Source: Pseudomonas orientalis
GTDB lineage: Bacteria; Pseudomonadota; Gammaproteobacteria; Pseudomonadales; Pseudomonadaceae
Length of the DNA: 64,000 bases
Assembly: GCF_022807995.1 (NCBI RefSeq)
Contig: NZ_CP094351.1
Coordinates: 5,503,501-5,567,500, forward strand
Reading direction: 5' to 3'
Shown: positions 52,170 to 60,827 of the stretch, in pieces
Layout: every line of letters begins with the position of its first letter
Position numbering within the stretch: the first letter of the stretch is position 1
Notes under the pieces: generated by a model
The model's input: the letters and a program-made list of their open reading frames with translations, nothing else
Told to the model about the DNA's origin: nothing
The model's database searches: none
Program-made: the position numbers and the translations under genes

Positions 52170-52838
52170 ATGGCGTATCAATTTGACTTTGTGCCGGTGC
52201 TGGCCAACACCGACCTGCTGCTGCGCGGCGCGCTGTTCACCCTTGAGCTGACGGCCATCGGTGCCATTCTCGGCGTGGCCCTGGGTACCGTTGGGGCCGT
52301 GGTGCGGGCGTGGAAGATCCAGCCGTTCGCCTGGTTTTTCGGGGTGTATGTCGAGCTGATCCGCAACACGCCGTTCCTGGTGCAGTTGTTCTTCATTTTC
52401 TTCGGCCTGCCGTCCCTGGGGCTGAAGATCACGGAGTGGCAAGCCGCTGTGCTGGCGATGGTGATCAACCTGGGCGCCTATTCCACCGAGATCATTCGTG
52501 CCGGCATCCAGGCTATCCCGAAAGGACAATTGGAAGCCGCCGCCGCGCTGGCGATGACGCGCTTCGAAGCGTTCCGTCACGTGGTGGTGCTGCCGGCACT
52601 GGGCAAGGTGTGGCCGGCCTTGAGCAGCCAGATCATCATCGTGATGCTCGGCTCGGCGGTGTGCTCGCAGATCGCCACCGAGGAGCTGAGCTTTGCCGCC
52701 AATTTCATTCAGTCGCGCAACTTCCGCGCCTTTGAAACCTATGCCCTGACCACCCTGGTTTACCTGTGCATGGCGTTGATGATTCGTCAGTTGCTCAACT
52801 GGATCGGCCGCCGCTTTGTGATGAGGAACAGTCGATGA
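52170..52838 (+). CDS. Amino-acid ABC transporter permease 1
   Basis: 222 aa, HisM/GlnP-type inner-membrane permease with about five segments (LLLRGALFTLELTAIGAILGVALGTVG...). EAA loop EAAAALAMTRFEAFRHVVVLPALGKVWPA. It starts 14 bp after the binding-protein gene with GGAG upstream, and its end overlaps the next permease by 4 nt (ATGA). Confidence 0.92.
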   Translation: MAYQFDFVPVLANTDLLLRGALFTLELTAIGAILGVALGTVGAVVRAWKIQPFAWFFGVYVELIRNTPFLVQLFFIFFGLPSLGLKITEWQAAVLAMVINLGAYSTEIIRAGIQAIPKGQLEAAAALAMTRFEAFRHVVVLPALGKVWPALSSQIIIVMLGSAVCSQIATEELSFAANFIQSRNFRAFETYALTTLVYLCMALMIRQLLNWIGRRFVMRNSR

Positions 52839-53485
52839 GTGATTTTTCCTTCTGGGACATCGTGCGCAACCTGCTAACCGGCCTGCAATGGACGCTGTTG
52901 CTGTCGCTGGTGGCGTTTGTCGGCGGAGGCCTGATCGGTTTGCTGGTGATGATCCTGCGCATCAGCAACAAGGCCTTCGCGCGCAATCTCGCACGTACCT
53001 ATATCGAACTGTTCCAGGGCACGCCGCTGCTGATGCAGTTGTTCCTGGTGTTCTTCGGCGTTGCCCTGCTCGGTGTGGATATTTCGCCGTGGTTGGCGGC
53101 GGCCATCGCCCTGACCCTGTTTACCAGCGCCTACCTCGCCGAGATCTGGCGCGGCTGCGTTGACTCCATTGCCCACGGGCAGTGGGAGGCGTCGGCCAGC
53201 CTGGCGCTCAACCCCCTTGAGCAACTGCGCTACGTAATCCTGCCCCAGGCCCTGCGCATTGCCGTGGCGCCAACCGTAGGGTTTTCGGTGCAGGTGGTCA
53301 AAGGCACCGCCGTGACCTCGATCATCGGCTTTACCGAGCTGACCAAGACCGGCGGCATGCTCGCCAACGCCACTTTCGAACCCTTCATGGTCTACGGCCT
53401 GGTGGCCCTCGGTTACTTCCTGCTCTGCTACCCCTTGTCCCTCAGTGCGCGCTACCTGGAAAGGAGACTGCATGCCTCTGCTTAG
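52835..53485 (+). CDS. Amino-acid ABC transporter permease 2
   Basis: 216 aa, second half of the permease heterodimer. LLTGLQWTLLLSLVAFVGGGLIGLLVMILRISNKAFARNLARTYIELFQGTPLLMQLFLVFF and EAA loop EASASLALNPLEQLRYVILPQALRIAVAP. ATG 52835 overlaps permease 1; its 3' end overlaps the ATPase start by 14 nt. Confidence 0.92.
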   Translation: MSDFSFWDIVRNLLTGLQWTLLLSLVAFVGGGLIGLLVMILRISNKAFARNLARTYIELFQGTPLLMQLFLVFFGVALLGVDISPWLAAAIALTLFTSAYLAEIWRGCVDSIAHGQWEASASLALNPLEQLRYVILPQALRIAVAPTVGFSVQVVKGTAVTSIIGFTELTKTGGMLANATFEPFMVYGLVALGYFLLCYPLSLSARYLERRLHASA

Positions 53486-54209
53486 AATTTCCGCCCTGCA
53501 TAAATATTACGGCGATCACCACGTGCTCAAGGGCATTGACCTGACCGTTGAAGAAGGCCAGGTCGTGGCGATCATCGGCCGCAGTGGCTCGGGTAAATCC
53601 ACGTTGCTGCGTACCCTCAATGGCCTGGAGTCGATCAACGATGGCGTGATCGAAGTCGATGGCGAATACCTCGACGCCGCCCGCGCCGACCTGCGCAGCC
53701 TGCGGCAGAAGGTCGGAATGGTGTTCCAGCAGTTCAACCTGTTCCCGCACCTGACCGTCGGCGAGAATGTGATGCTCGCCCCGCAAGTGGTGCAGAAAGT
53801 GCCCAAGACCAAGGCTGCGCAACTGGCCAGGCAGATGCTGGAGCGGGTCGGCCTGGGGGAAAAGTTCGACGCTTTCCCGGATCGGCTGTCCGGTGGTCAG
53901 CAACAACGTGTCGCCATTGCCCGCGCTCTGGCCATGTCGCCCAAGGTACTGCTGTGCGACGAAATCACCTCGGCCCTGGACCCGGAACTGGTCAATGAAG
54001 TGCTCAGCGTGGTGCGTCAACTGGCCAAGGACGGCATGACCCTGATCATGGTGACCCACGAAATGCGCTTCGCCCGCGAAGTCGGTGACAAGCTTGTGTT
54101 CATGCACCAGGGCAAGGTGCATGAAGTGGGCGATCCCAAGGTGCTGTTTGCCAACCCGCAAACGCCGGAGCTCGCCAACTTCATCGGTTCGGTGGAACAG
54201 CCGGGCTGA
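53472..54209 (+). CDS. Amino-acid ABC transporter ATPase
   Basis: 245-aa GlnQ/HisP-type ATPase: Walker A GRSGSGKST (36-44), signature LSGGQQQRVAIARALAMSP and Walker B VLLCDEITSALDPE. Last gene of the operon. Its 3' end overlaps the convergent fimbrial gene by 29 bp, with no terminator between. Confidence 0.93.
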   Translation: MPLLRISALHKYYGDHHVLKGIDLTVEEGQVVAIIGRSGSGKSTLLRTLNGLESINDGVIEVDGEYLDAARADLRSLRQKVGMVFQQFNLFPHLTVGENVMLAPQVVQKVPKTKAAQLARQMLERVGLGEKFDAFPDRLSGGQQQRVAIARALAMSPKVLLCDEITSALDPELVNEVLSVVRQLAKDGMTLIMVTHEMRFAREVGDKLVFMHQGKVHEVGDPKVLFANPQTPELANFIGSVEQPG

Positions 54210-54729
54210 CCAGTTCAAAACTACCCTGCCCTTCCAGCAGCGTCTGGCTGCGTACTTGCAGGGCGTCGGCGGGCAGGTCGGTGTCGATATCGACCTGGGC
54301 CGTCAAGCGTTGGCCTGTCACCGGTACTCCTGCGGCACGGGCCACCAGGACCTGTCCCGGCAACAACTGCCCACCGGTGCCGCCATCTGGCTGGCTCATC
54401 ATTGCCCACTCGACAACACGCCCGTCCACCTGTGCATGCTTGAGGCTCAAACGCAGTCGCCCCTGCTGGCCAAAGCGGAACGCTTGCCCATCGGCGGTGC
54501 CGATGAACCGCAGCGCCATTGCCGATGGCTCGATACACAGAACGTTGAGCTGCAGCGTGCGCGTGCCGAGCCTCACCGTGGCGCTTTCGGCCAGCGCCTC
54601 CCTGCGTATGACTCCGTAGTCGATACGCGGTTGGCTCAATGACAATCGGCAGTTGTCGGCTCGCGCCCCCTGAGCCAGCAGCACCGTACAGAACAATGCG
54701 AAACCGATGCCTTTATGCTTACCGACCAT
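54181..54729 (-). CDS. Minor fimbrial subunit or adhesin-tip protein
   Basis: 182 aa: signal peptide (cleaved after GARA-DN), then a pilin-like beta fold with one cysteine pair (NCRLSLSQPRIDYGVIRREAL...LNVLCIEPSAMALRFIGTADG). It follows the usher gene, overlapping by 11 nt, the usual position of a minor or tip subunit. It lacks a large adhesin domain. Its C-terminus overlaps the ABC ATPase gene on the other strand. Confidence 0.7.
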   Translation of the reverse strand: MVGKHKGIGFALFCTVLLAQGARADNCRLSLSQPRIDYGVIRREALAESATVRLGTRTLQLNVLCIEPSAMALRFIGTADGQAFRFGQQGRLRLSLKHAQVDGRVVEWAMMSQPDGGTGGQLLPGQVLVARAAGVPVTGQRLTAQVDIDTDLPADALQVRSQTLLEGQGSFELVSPAVPPNR

Positions 54730-57220
54730 GACACACCGCCGCGGTTGTTTCGAAGAACTTGTCATTATCAGGCTGGCCCCCGGGTGAAATGTTAAGCAGG
54801 CAACTGGCAGAGTCCGGCAATAAAACCTTCAGGTCTTGCAAGTCGTTCACGTCATTGAGAAAGATCATGCCTTCGCCCACTACGCTGGTCAGAAAACGAT
54901 CACCCTTGCCGAACACCGCAGCCCCCTGAGGCAGCGGTCGACCCTGATCATCAGTGGTGTTGACCAGCATGCGGCGCACTTTCACCACATCGAACGCCAC
55001 GGTGTTGACGGAGCCACGCCCCGCCGCGAGCACCCGCGTGCCGTTCTTCAAATCAACGCGCTTTGGCAAGGACTGGGTTTGCACTTCGATATGGCTGTTG
55101 GTGTAGGCAGGCAAGCTTGGAAGCACGGCCTGGCCGGTGAAGTCGGTCCACACCGGACCTTGCGGGGTGTCGATTTTTGCAGCACCTATGTCGCCCACCG
55201 ACGCAATACCAAAAGTGTCCTGCACCGTGTAAGGCGAGAAGGTAACCCCACCTTCGTGAGCGACCACGCCGCCCTGCAATTGCCCGGTATAACTGGTGCC
55301 CAGTGGGTCGCGACTGACGCCCAGACCGACCTGGGTGTAGCGCGGCGTGAGATCCACCTGACCGCGCATCGACTGCTCCTTTGCACTGAGGTCGCGCTCG
55401 ACACCCACTTCGTAATTCACATATTCATTGACCCGTTGGTTGAGCGCCGTACCGGTACGGGATTGCCCGCCACGGCGGCTGATATAGCTGCTCACGCGCC
55501 GATCACCGCCCAGGGGCACGCTGACTTGCAACCGCAACGACACGTCATCTTCGCGGACGGTGTCACGCCGGTTCCTATCCCGCGTGGCGTCGCGGCGGGC
55601 CTGGGTGCTGCCTACCTGCGAATCGGCAATCAACGCGACATCGGCATAGCGGAACGACTTGTTCCATGACGCAAATACGTGTTCACTCGACTGCCCATCA
55701 AATTGAGCGCCCCGGGTATAGCCCAGGGAGAACGCACCCAGGGTCGGGTCGACCCATGTCACGCCCGCCGTATATTGATTCTTGAAGCGCGACTCCAGCA
55801 CGTCAGCTTTAATCGGGCGGCCGGCCTCAGTCACCTCGCGATAGCCGCGCGTCTGGCTGGTGGCGCTGAGGTTGACATCGATGCTGGCGGAGACCGGGCT
55901 GCTTACGGATACGCTACTGCGGGAACCGGATACCGCATTACGGCTGTCGCGGGACAGGTTATGGCGCGCGCCCACCGACACTCGCTGGAAAAATACACTG
56001 CTCAACGTGCCGCCCGCCGACCAGTACTCGTCGGTGCTCAACAAGCCCAAACCGCCAGATGAATCGCGCCCCAGGCCCCAGGTCCCGCTGCCCATGGCGA
56101 CAACGGGCGAGGGGCCCTCACCCTGGGTTTCTTCACGTATCTTGCCCAGGGAAAAATAATAACCAGGCGCGGCAGGCACGGCCCCGGCGAACGAAGCCGC
56201 CGGCACTACGAAGCTACGTCTGGCCCCGCGCACATCAATCACACTGACTTCAAGGTCGCTCGTACCATTGAGCAACGGCAATCCAGTCAGCCGGAAAGGC
56301 CCCTCGGGCACCAGCGTACTGTGGATCAACACACCGGACTGACGCACCTCGATCCGCGACTGACTCTGAGCCAGGCCTTCCACCACGGCATTATTGCTGC
56401 CCGCCGGCACGCGCGACTGACCATCGGGCGAGAACTGCACACCGGACAGTTGGATGCCGCCAAACAGTGGGTTGTTGCTGGAAATCTGGCCGGCCTGGAA
56501 AGTCGACTGCAATGCGGCCATGTCCCGCTGCGCATAGGCATACAGGTGCTCGTTGTGCGTCACTCCGTTGTCGGAAACATGGACTTGGCGACTGCGAACG
56601 ATCCAATCGCCCAGGTTGAAACCTGCCTCGGTATAGGCCGATACAAACCGGTTGTTCCCGCTGCGCGAATGGCTGTCGAAACCTTGCACGTCATAGTTGA
56701 ACAACGCCGCCGCCCCGCCACGGGCAAAATCCCCGGCTTCCCACTGCGGTCCACGCAATGATGACGTGGGCACCACCAGCGACACCTCATCGTTGCCAGG
56801 GCGCAGCCGGACCATGGTTGTGGGGAACGCTCCCAGGAAGTCATGGCATGCCTGGTCGGCGGTGGCACCCTTGCGCACGACCCCATCAGGCTTTACCAAC
56901 CCGGCTTTCTCCAGCAGTGCCGGGGTAAAACACAATTGTCCATTGGCGTCGAACTGAGCGTCCACCAACCCAAGCGGGTTGCCATTGACTTGCAACCCCA
57001 CCACTTGGGTGCCCTCGCGAAAGCGCGCCGCCGTGCGGAAGTAGTCCGATACTTTCGGATCGATGCCATGCGTGGTCAACGCCGCCAGGTCGAAGCCCTC
57101 GCCCAGTTCCAAGGCAGGCACGACGCCAGGCAAACTCCAGAGTGTCGCGACACCCACGAGCAACGTGGGTCGACGGGTCCATAAAGAAGGTCCAGCTCGG
57201 TGACTCGACAGGTTTGTCAT
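54719..57220 (-). CDS. Chaperone-usher fimbrial outer-membrane usher
   Basis: 833 aa (an alternative GTG start would give 839). PapC-type usher: signal region, N-terminal chaperone-binding domain (about 40-160, ALELGEGFDLAALTTHGIDPKVSDYF), 24-strand barrel with plug, and a C-terminal domain. Repeated beta-barrel strands and the plug block (GTSDLEVSVIDVRGARRSFVVPAASFAGAVPAAPGYYFSLGKIR) are visible. Translocates the pilin subunits. It follows the chaperone gene with little or no gap. Confidence 0.88.
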   Translation of the reverse strand: MTNLSSHRAGPSLWTRRPTLLVGVATLWSLPGVVPALELGEGFDLAALTTHGIDPKVSDYFRTAARFREGTQVVGLQVNGNPLGLVDAQFDANGQLCFTPALLEKAGLVKPDGVVRKGATADQACHDFLGAFPTTMVRLRPGNDEVSLVVPTSSLRGPQWEAGDFARGGAAALFNYDVQGFDSHSRSGNNRFVSAYTEAGFNLGDWIVRSRQVHVSDNGVTHNEHLYAYAQRDMAALQSTFQAGQISSNNPLFGGIQLSGVQFSPDGQSRVPAGSNNAVVEGLAQSQSRIEVRQSGVLIHSTLVPEGPFRLTGLPLLNGTSDLEVSVIDVRGARRSFVVPAASFAGAVPAAPGYYFSLGKIREETQGEGPSPVVAMGSGTWGLGRDSSGGLGLLSTDEYWSAGGTLSSVFFQRVSVGARHNLSRDSRNAVSGSRSSVSVSSPVSASIDVNLSATSQTRGYREVTEAGRPIKADVLESRFKNQYTAGVTWVDPTLGAFSLGYTRGAQFDGQSSEHVFASWNKSFRYADVALIADSQVGSTQARRDATRDRNRRDTVREDDVSLRLQVSVPLGGDRRVSSYISRRGGQSRTGTALNQRVNEYVNYEVGVERDLSAKEQSMRGQVDLTPRYTQVGLGVSRDPLGTSYTGQLQGGVVAHEGGVTFSPYTVQDTFGIASVGDIGAAKIDTPQGPVWTDFTGQAVLPSLPAYTNSHIEVQTQSLPKRVDLKNGTRVLAAGRGSVNTVAFDVVKVRRMLVNTTDDQGRPLPQGAAVFGKGDRFLTSVVGEGMIFLNDVNDLQDLKVLLPDSASCLLNISPGGQPDNDKFFETTAAVCHGR

Positions 57221-57227
57221 GGGTCGA

Positions 57228-57917
57228 TCAACCCCCACCGGCAGTGATCGGGGCCCGGTAGTTTTCTACCGAAAAGCCGTAGATCGTGGCCGGCTGAATC
57301 TCGATGCCGGTCACCCCCTCCGAGGGCCCCTCAACCTTCACCGCCAGTGCTTCGCCCGGCAAAATGTAGGTGCGTGGCAACGTAGCCGGGGTTCCCTGTG
57401 GCAATAACCGGACCTGGGGTGCCAGGCGCACCACATAAGCGCTGTCGTTGTGCACCGTCAACCGTTGCCCTGTGCTTCGCCATTTCAACAGTTCCCAAGG
57501 CGTGTGATGAACCGGGAGGCCCTGGGGATGCAGGATCAGCGGCAAATTCTGCCGCAGGGTGATACCGATGGTCGCACCGCCCGCAGCGCGCGCCTGGGGG
57601 ATACCCTCAAACGACACGCGTTTGAGCCGTTGCGTCTTTAGCGGTGCTTTTAATGTGCTGATGAAACGAACCAGTTGCGTTTCTCCCGCTTCCACCCGCG
57701 CAATAGGCGGCGTCACGATCAAGAGCGGTTCCACATCTTCAGGCACATTTTCTATAACTGAATGCAGCAGCGCTGGCGCCGCGTCGGTATTCTTGATATT
57801 TATCGTCGCCTCACCCTGTTCTTCGTTCAGCACAATGACCGTGGTTTCGGGCAACATACCGTCGGCCACTGCAACACCGGCAAAACACAGACTCAATGTC
57901 GCATATAACAAACGCAT
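57228..57917 (-). CDS. Periplasmic fimbrial chaperone
   Basis: 229 aa. Signal peptide (cleaved after VAVA-DG), two Ig-like domains with the PapD features: IVLNEEQGEATINIKN G1 strand region and RFISTLKAPLKTQRLKRVSFEGIPQA, ITLRQNLPLILHPQGL. It caps pilin subunits in the periplasm. ATG at 57917; it lies after the terminator-like hairpin that follows the major subunit gene. Confidence 0.88.
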   Translation of the reverse strand: MRLLYATLSLCFAGVAVADGMLPETTVIVLNEEQGEATINIKNTDAAPALLHSVIENVPEDVEPLLIVTPPIARVEAGETQLVRFISTLKAPLKTQRLKRVSFEGIPQARAAGGATIGITLRQNLPLILHPQGLPVHHTPWELLKWRSTGQRLTVHNDSAYVVRLAPQVRLLPQGTPATLPRTYILPGEALAVKVEGPSEGVTGIEIQPATIYGFSVENYRAPITAGGG

Positions 57918-58000
57918 ATTTCTTTTGACTGTAAGACTAAGCACTCTGTGTTCCCCACGATCTTGAAGTTAACTATTGACAGCCGGGCGCGCCTATAAAA

Positions 58001-58038
58001 ACAGCCGATCAGAAACACAGCACTTCATGATCGGCTGT
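58001..58038 (-). terminator. Hairpin with U-run between the fimbrial subunit and chaperone genes
   Basis: On the minus strand ACAGCCGATCA and TGATCGGCTGT make a perfect 11-bp stem with a 16-nt loop followed by TTTT. It lies 12 nt beyond the major subunit stop, inside the operon, and would lower chaperone-usher message relative to the pilin. Confidence 0.75.
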
Positions 58039-58049
58039 CGTTAAATCGC

Positions 58050-58706
58050 TTAGATATAAGTCAATTCAAGTGTTGCGCGGCCATCCAGGGTAACGTCACG
58101 GCTCAGGTCCAGATCCTGGGCTTTGTTGATAACAGCGCGCACGGCGATCGTCCCGGTCAACTGAGAGATCGAAGCGGGCGTGGCAGCTGCGCCACTGCGC
58201 CAGGAATATTGACTGGGCGCTTGCGCGACCTTGCCATCACTGGTCTGCCAGGCACCGGTGCTGATTCGCATGATTGGAGAGAGTGTTCCGCTCGGCGAGC
58301 GCAGGTCCCTGAGCGTAGCGGCAAAGCCACCCGTCTTGCGGCCGCCCACAGTCCCCAACCCAAAGTTATGCGCCTCGGTGTAGCCACCCCCGAGCGCACT
58401 GAGTATGCCTGCTACCTTGCTCCCGGCCTGCAGGTCGACGAACTTGAGCCCGAACTGGGCAGGCGTGTTGCCACAGCTGACGGTGATAGGCGTGGTTTTC
58501 TCGCCAAGCGCGTTGAACGCTGTCTGGGACAGTTGGCCCGAAGGAATATTGCCGTAGTTGATAATGCCACCGCCACTCATGCTGAGGTTGCAGGCGGCGG
58601 GCTTGATGACACCCCTGACGATCAGTTCGGCGCTGGTGGCAGCATGTGCGCCCATGGTTGCGGCCAGGCAAGCGAGACCCAGGGTCAATCCAACAATTTT
58701 TTTCAT
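58050..58706 (-). CDS. DUF1120 major fimbrial subunit
   Basis: 218 aa. Signal peptide (cleaved after GAHA-AT), then a DUF1120 fimbrial protein with one conserved cysteine pair (PAACNLSMSGGGIINYGNIPSGQLSQTAFNALGEKTTPITVSCGNTPAQFG) and a C-terminal beta strand (GRATLELTYI) suitable for donor-strand exchange. First gene of the four-gene fimbrial operon and, by position and the hairpin after it, the likely major subunit. Surface receptor unknown. Confidence 0.8.
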   Translation of the reverse strand: MKKIVGLTLGLACLAATMGAHAATSAELIVRGVIKPAACNLSMSGGGIINYGNIPSGQLSQTAFNALGEKTTPITVSCGNTPAQFGLKFVDLQAGSKVAGILSALGGGYTEAHNFGLGTVGGRKTGGFAATLRDLRSPSGTLSPIMRISTGAWQTSDGKVAQAPSQYSWRSGAAATPASISQLTGTIAVRAVINKAQDLDLSRDVTLDGRATLELTYI

Positions 58707-59187
58707 ATTCGACCTGTCACTGAAAAGTTATCAGGTGCTCTTTATTTCGTCTTGGCGGCTCCATCGCCAAACGCCTTATCTTCCTGGATGTCTACAACGA
58801 CACATAAATAACACCAAGGCAAAATTGCCGGGTGCAAGTGTGTCGCCTTGGTGCCTCATTAAAGAATCAGACAAAACTAAGGTTCACGTGAGAACTGTAA
58901 AAACTACAGGTCACTTAAAGTCGATTTACAAGTAGGCTAAACCAAGATAATCGCTGCAACAACCAAACACGCACTGTAGGAAAATTCAAAATTCGGCCTT
59001 ACTACAAGCAAAGTTAAAACCCCCTACAAACTTAAATCACTAATCAGCGACTACCATGGGATGTCACCTTACACATCCCCCAAGATTTCCCCGCAGACAG
59101 CCTCTGAAAAATTACCGAAGCACAACGCGTTGGCTCCAGCGGTCGATCGTGGCACGATGGCAAGGTTATCGACCGAGACCCCAAACC
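58707..59187. other. 481-bp divergent intergenic region between the fimbrial operon and ppx
   Basis: AT-rich and non-coding. It contains a 9-bp inverted repeat (CACCAAGGC 58812-58820, GCCTTGGTG 58845-58853) and a short palindrome TCACGTGA (58884-58891). It must hold the fimbrial and ppx promoters. No phase-variation invertible repeat was seen. Confidence 0.6.
58812..58853. promoter_or_regulatory. Inverted repeat in the fimbrial upstream region
   Basis: Arms CACCAAGGC/GCCTTGGTG, perfect over 9 bp with a 24-nt loop, 106-147 bp before the major subunit start. A leader hairpin or an operator; function not determinable from sequence. Confidence 0.4.
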
Positions 59188-60690
59188 ATGCCGCAATCCC
59201 AAGCCAAGAATCTGTCCCTGATCGCTGCCATCGACCTGGGCTCCAACAGCTTTCACATGGTCGTGGCCAAGGCCCAGAACGGTGAGATCCGCATCCTTGA
59301 GCGGCTCGGCGAGAAAGTGCAACTGGCTGCCGGGATCAACGACGAGCGTCAGCTCAATGAAGAATCCATGCAGCGCGGGCTCGACTGCCTCAAGCGCTTT
59401 GCGCAGCTGATCAACGGCATGCCGCCTGGCGCCGTACGAATAGTAGGCACCAACGCATTGCGCGAAGCCCGTAACCGCAACGAATTCATCCATCGCGCCG
59501 AGGAAATCCTCGGGCATCCGGTAGAGGTTATTTCCGGCCGCGAAGAAGCGCGCCTGATCTACCTCGGCGTGTCTCATACGCTGGCCGACACACCGGGCAA
59601 ACGCCTGGTGGCGGATATTGGCGGTGGCAGCACCGAATTCATCATAGGCCAGCGTTTCGAACCCCTGCTGCGCGAAAGCCTGCAGATGGGCTGTGTCAGC
59701 TACACCCAGCGCTATTTCAAGGACGGCAAGATCACGCCGGCGCGCTATGCCCAGGCCTACACGGCGGCGCGGCTGGAGATTATGAGTATCGAACACGCCC
59801 TGCACCGTCTGAGCTGGGATGAAGCCATCGGCTCGTCCGGCACCATCCGCGCCATCGGCCTGGCGCTCAAGGCCGGCGGCCATGGCACCGGCGAGGTCAA
59901 TGCCGAAGGCCTGGCGTGGCTCAAGCGCAAGCTGTTCAAGCTGGGGGATGCCGAGAAGATCGACTTCGACGGCATCAAGCCTGACCGCCGCACCATCTTC
60001 CCAGCCGGCCTGGCGATTCTTGAAGCCATCTTCGACGCCCTTGAACTGCAACGCATGGACCACTGTGACGGCGCCCTGCGCGAAGGTGTGCTCTATGACC
60101 TGCTCGGTCGCCATCATCATGAAGATGTGCGTGAGCGCACCCTCAGTTCGCTGATGGAGCGCTACCACGTCGACCTGGAGCAAGCGGCTCGCGTCGAGCG
60201 CAAAGCCCTGCATGCCTTCGACCAGGTGGCCGACGACTGGGACCTGCAAAACGGCGTATGGCGCGAACTGCTGGGCTGGGCCGCCAAGGTGCACGAAGTG
60301 GGCCTGGACATCGCCCACTACCACTATCACAAGCATGGCGCCTACCTGATCGAGCACTCGGACCTGGCCGGGTTCTCACGGGAAGACCAGCAGATGCTCG
60401 CGCTGCTGGTGCGCGGTCACCGCCGCAATATTCCCAAGGACAAGTTTGCCGAGTTCGGCATGGACGGCATCAAGCTGATTCGGCTGTGCGCGCTGTTGCG
60501 CTTTGCAATCCTGTTCCACCACATCCGCGGCACCCAGGAAATGCCCCAGGTGAAACTGCGTGCCGACGGCGACAGCCTGGAAGTCATGTTCCCCAAAGGC
60601 TGGCTGGATGAAAACCAGCTGACCCAGGCCGACTTCGCCCAGGAGGCGGAGTGGCTGACGCGGGTGGGGTTCAGCCTGAACCTGCGCTGA
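59188..60690 (+). CDS. ppx: Exopolyphosphatase Ppx
   Basis: 500-aa Ppx/GppA-family hydrolase removing terminal phosphates from polyphosphate. ASKHA phosphate motif SLIAAIDLGSNSFHMVVA at the N-terminus, ADIGGGSTEF (second phosphate loop), then a helical HD-like C-terminal part. ATG at 59188; the upstream frame reads low-complexity sequence. Convergent with ppk. A short GppA paralogue is not seen. Confidence 0.95.
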   Translation: MPQSQAKNLSLIAAIDLGSNSFHMVVAKAQNGEIRILERLGEKVQLAAGINDERQLNEESMQRGLDCLKRFAQLINGMPPGAVRIVGTNALREARNRNEFIHRAEEILGHPVEVISGREEARLIYLGVSHTLADTPGKRLVADIGGGSTEFIIGQRFEPLLRESLQMGCVSYTQRYFKDGKITPARYAQAYTAARLEIMSIEHALHRLSWDEAIGSSGTIRAIGLALKAGGHGTGEVNAEGLAWLKRKLFKLGDAEKIDFDGIKPDRRTIFPAGLAILEAIFDALELQRMDHCDGALREGVLYDLLGRHHHEDVRERTLSSLMERYHVDLEQAARVERKALHAFDQVADDWDLQNGVWRELLGWAAKVHEVGLDIAHYHYHKHGAYLIEHSDLAGFSREDQQMLALLVRGHRRNIPKDKFAEFGMDGIKLIRLCALLRFAILFHHIRGTQEMPQVKLRADGDSLEVMFPKGWLDENQLTQADFAQEAEWLTRVGFSLNLR

Positions 60691-60717
60691 CGCGATCTAA
60701 ACAGCACCGCAATACAA

Positions 60718-60809
60718 ATGTGGGAGGGGGCTTGCCCCCGATAGCAGTGGGTCAGTTTACAAATAAGTGACTGACACACTGCCATCGGGGGCAAGCCCCC
60801 TCCCACATT
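60718..60809. repeat. REP doublet between ppx and ppk
   Basis: Common-class inverted pair occupying almost the whole gap between these convergent genes; likely the 3' end structure for both messages. Confidence 0.93.
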
Positions 60810-60827
60810 TTCACACCGCGCCGGGTC

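Noticed and set aside
58707..59187. Phase-variation inversion region upstream of the fimbria
   Set aside because: No pair of inverted repeats flanking a promoter and no recombinase gene; only a short local hairpin.
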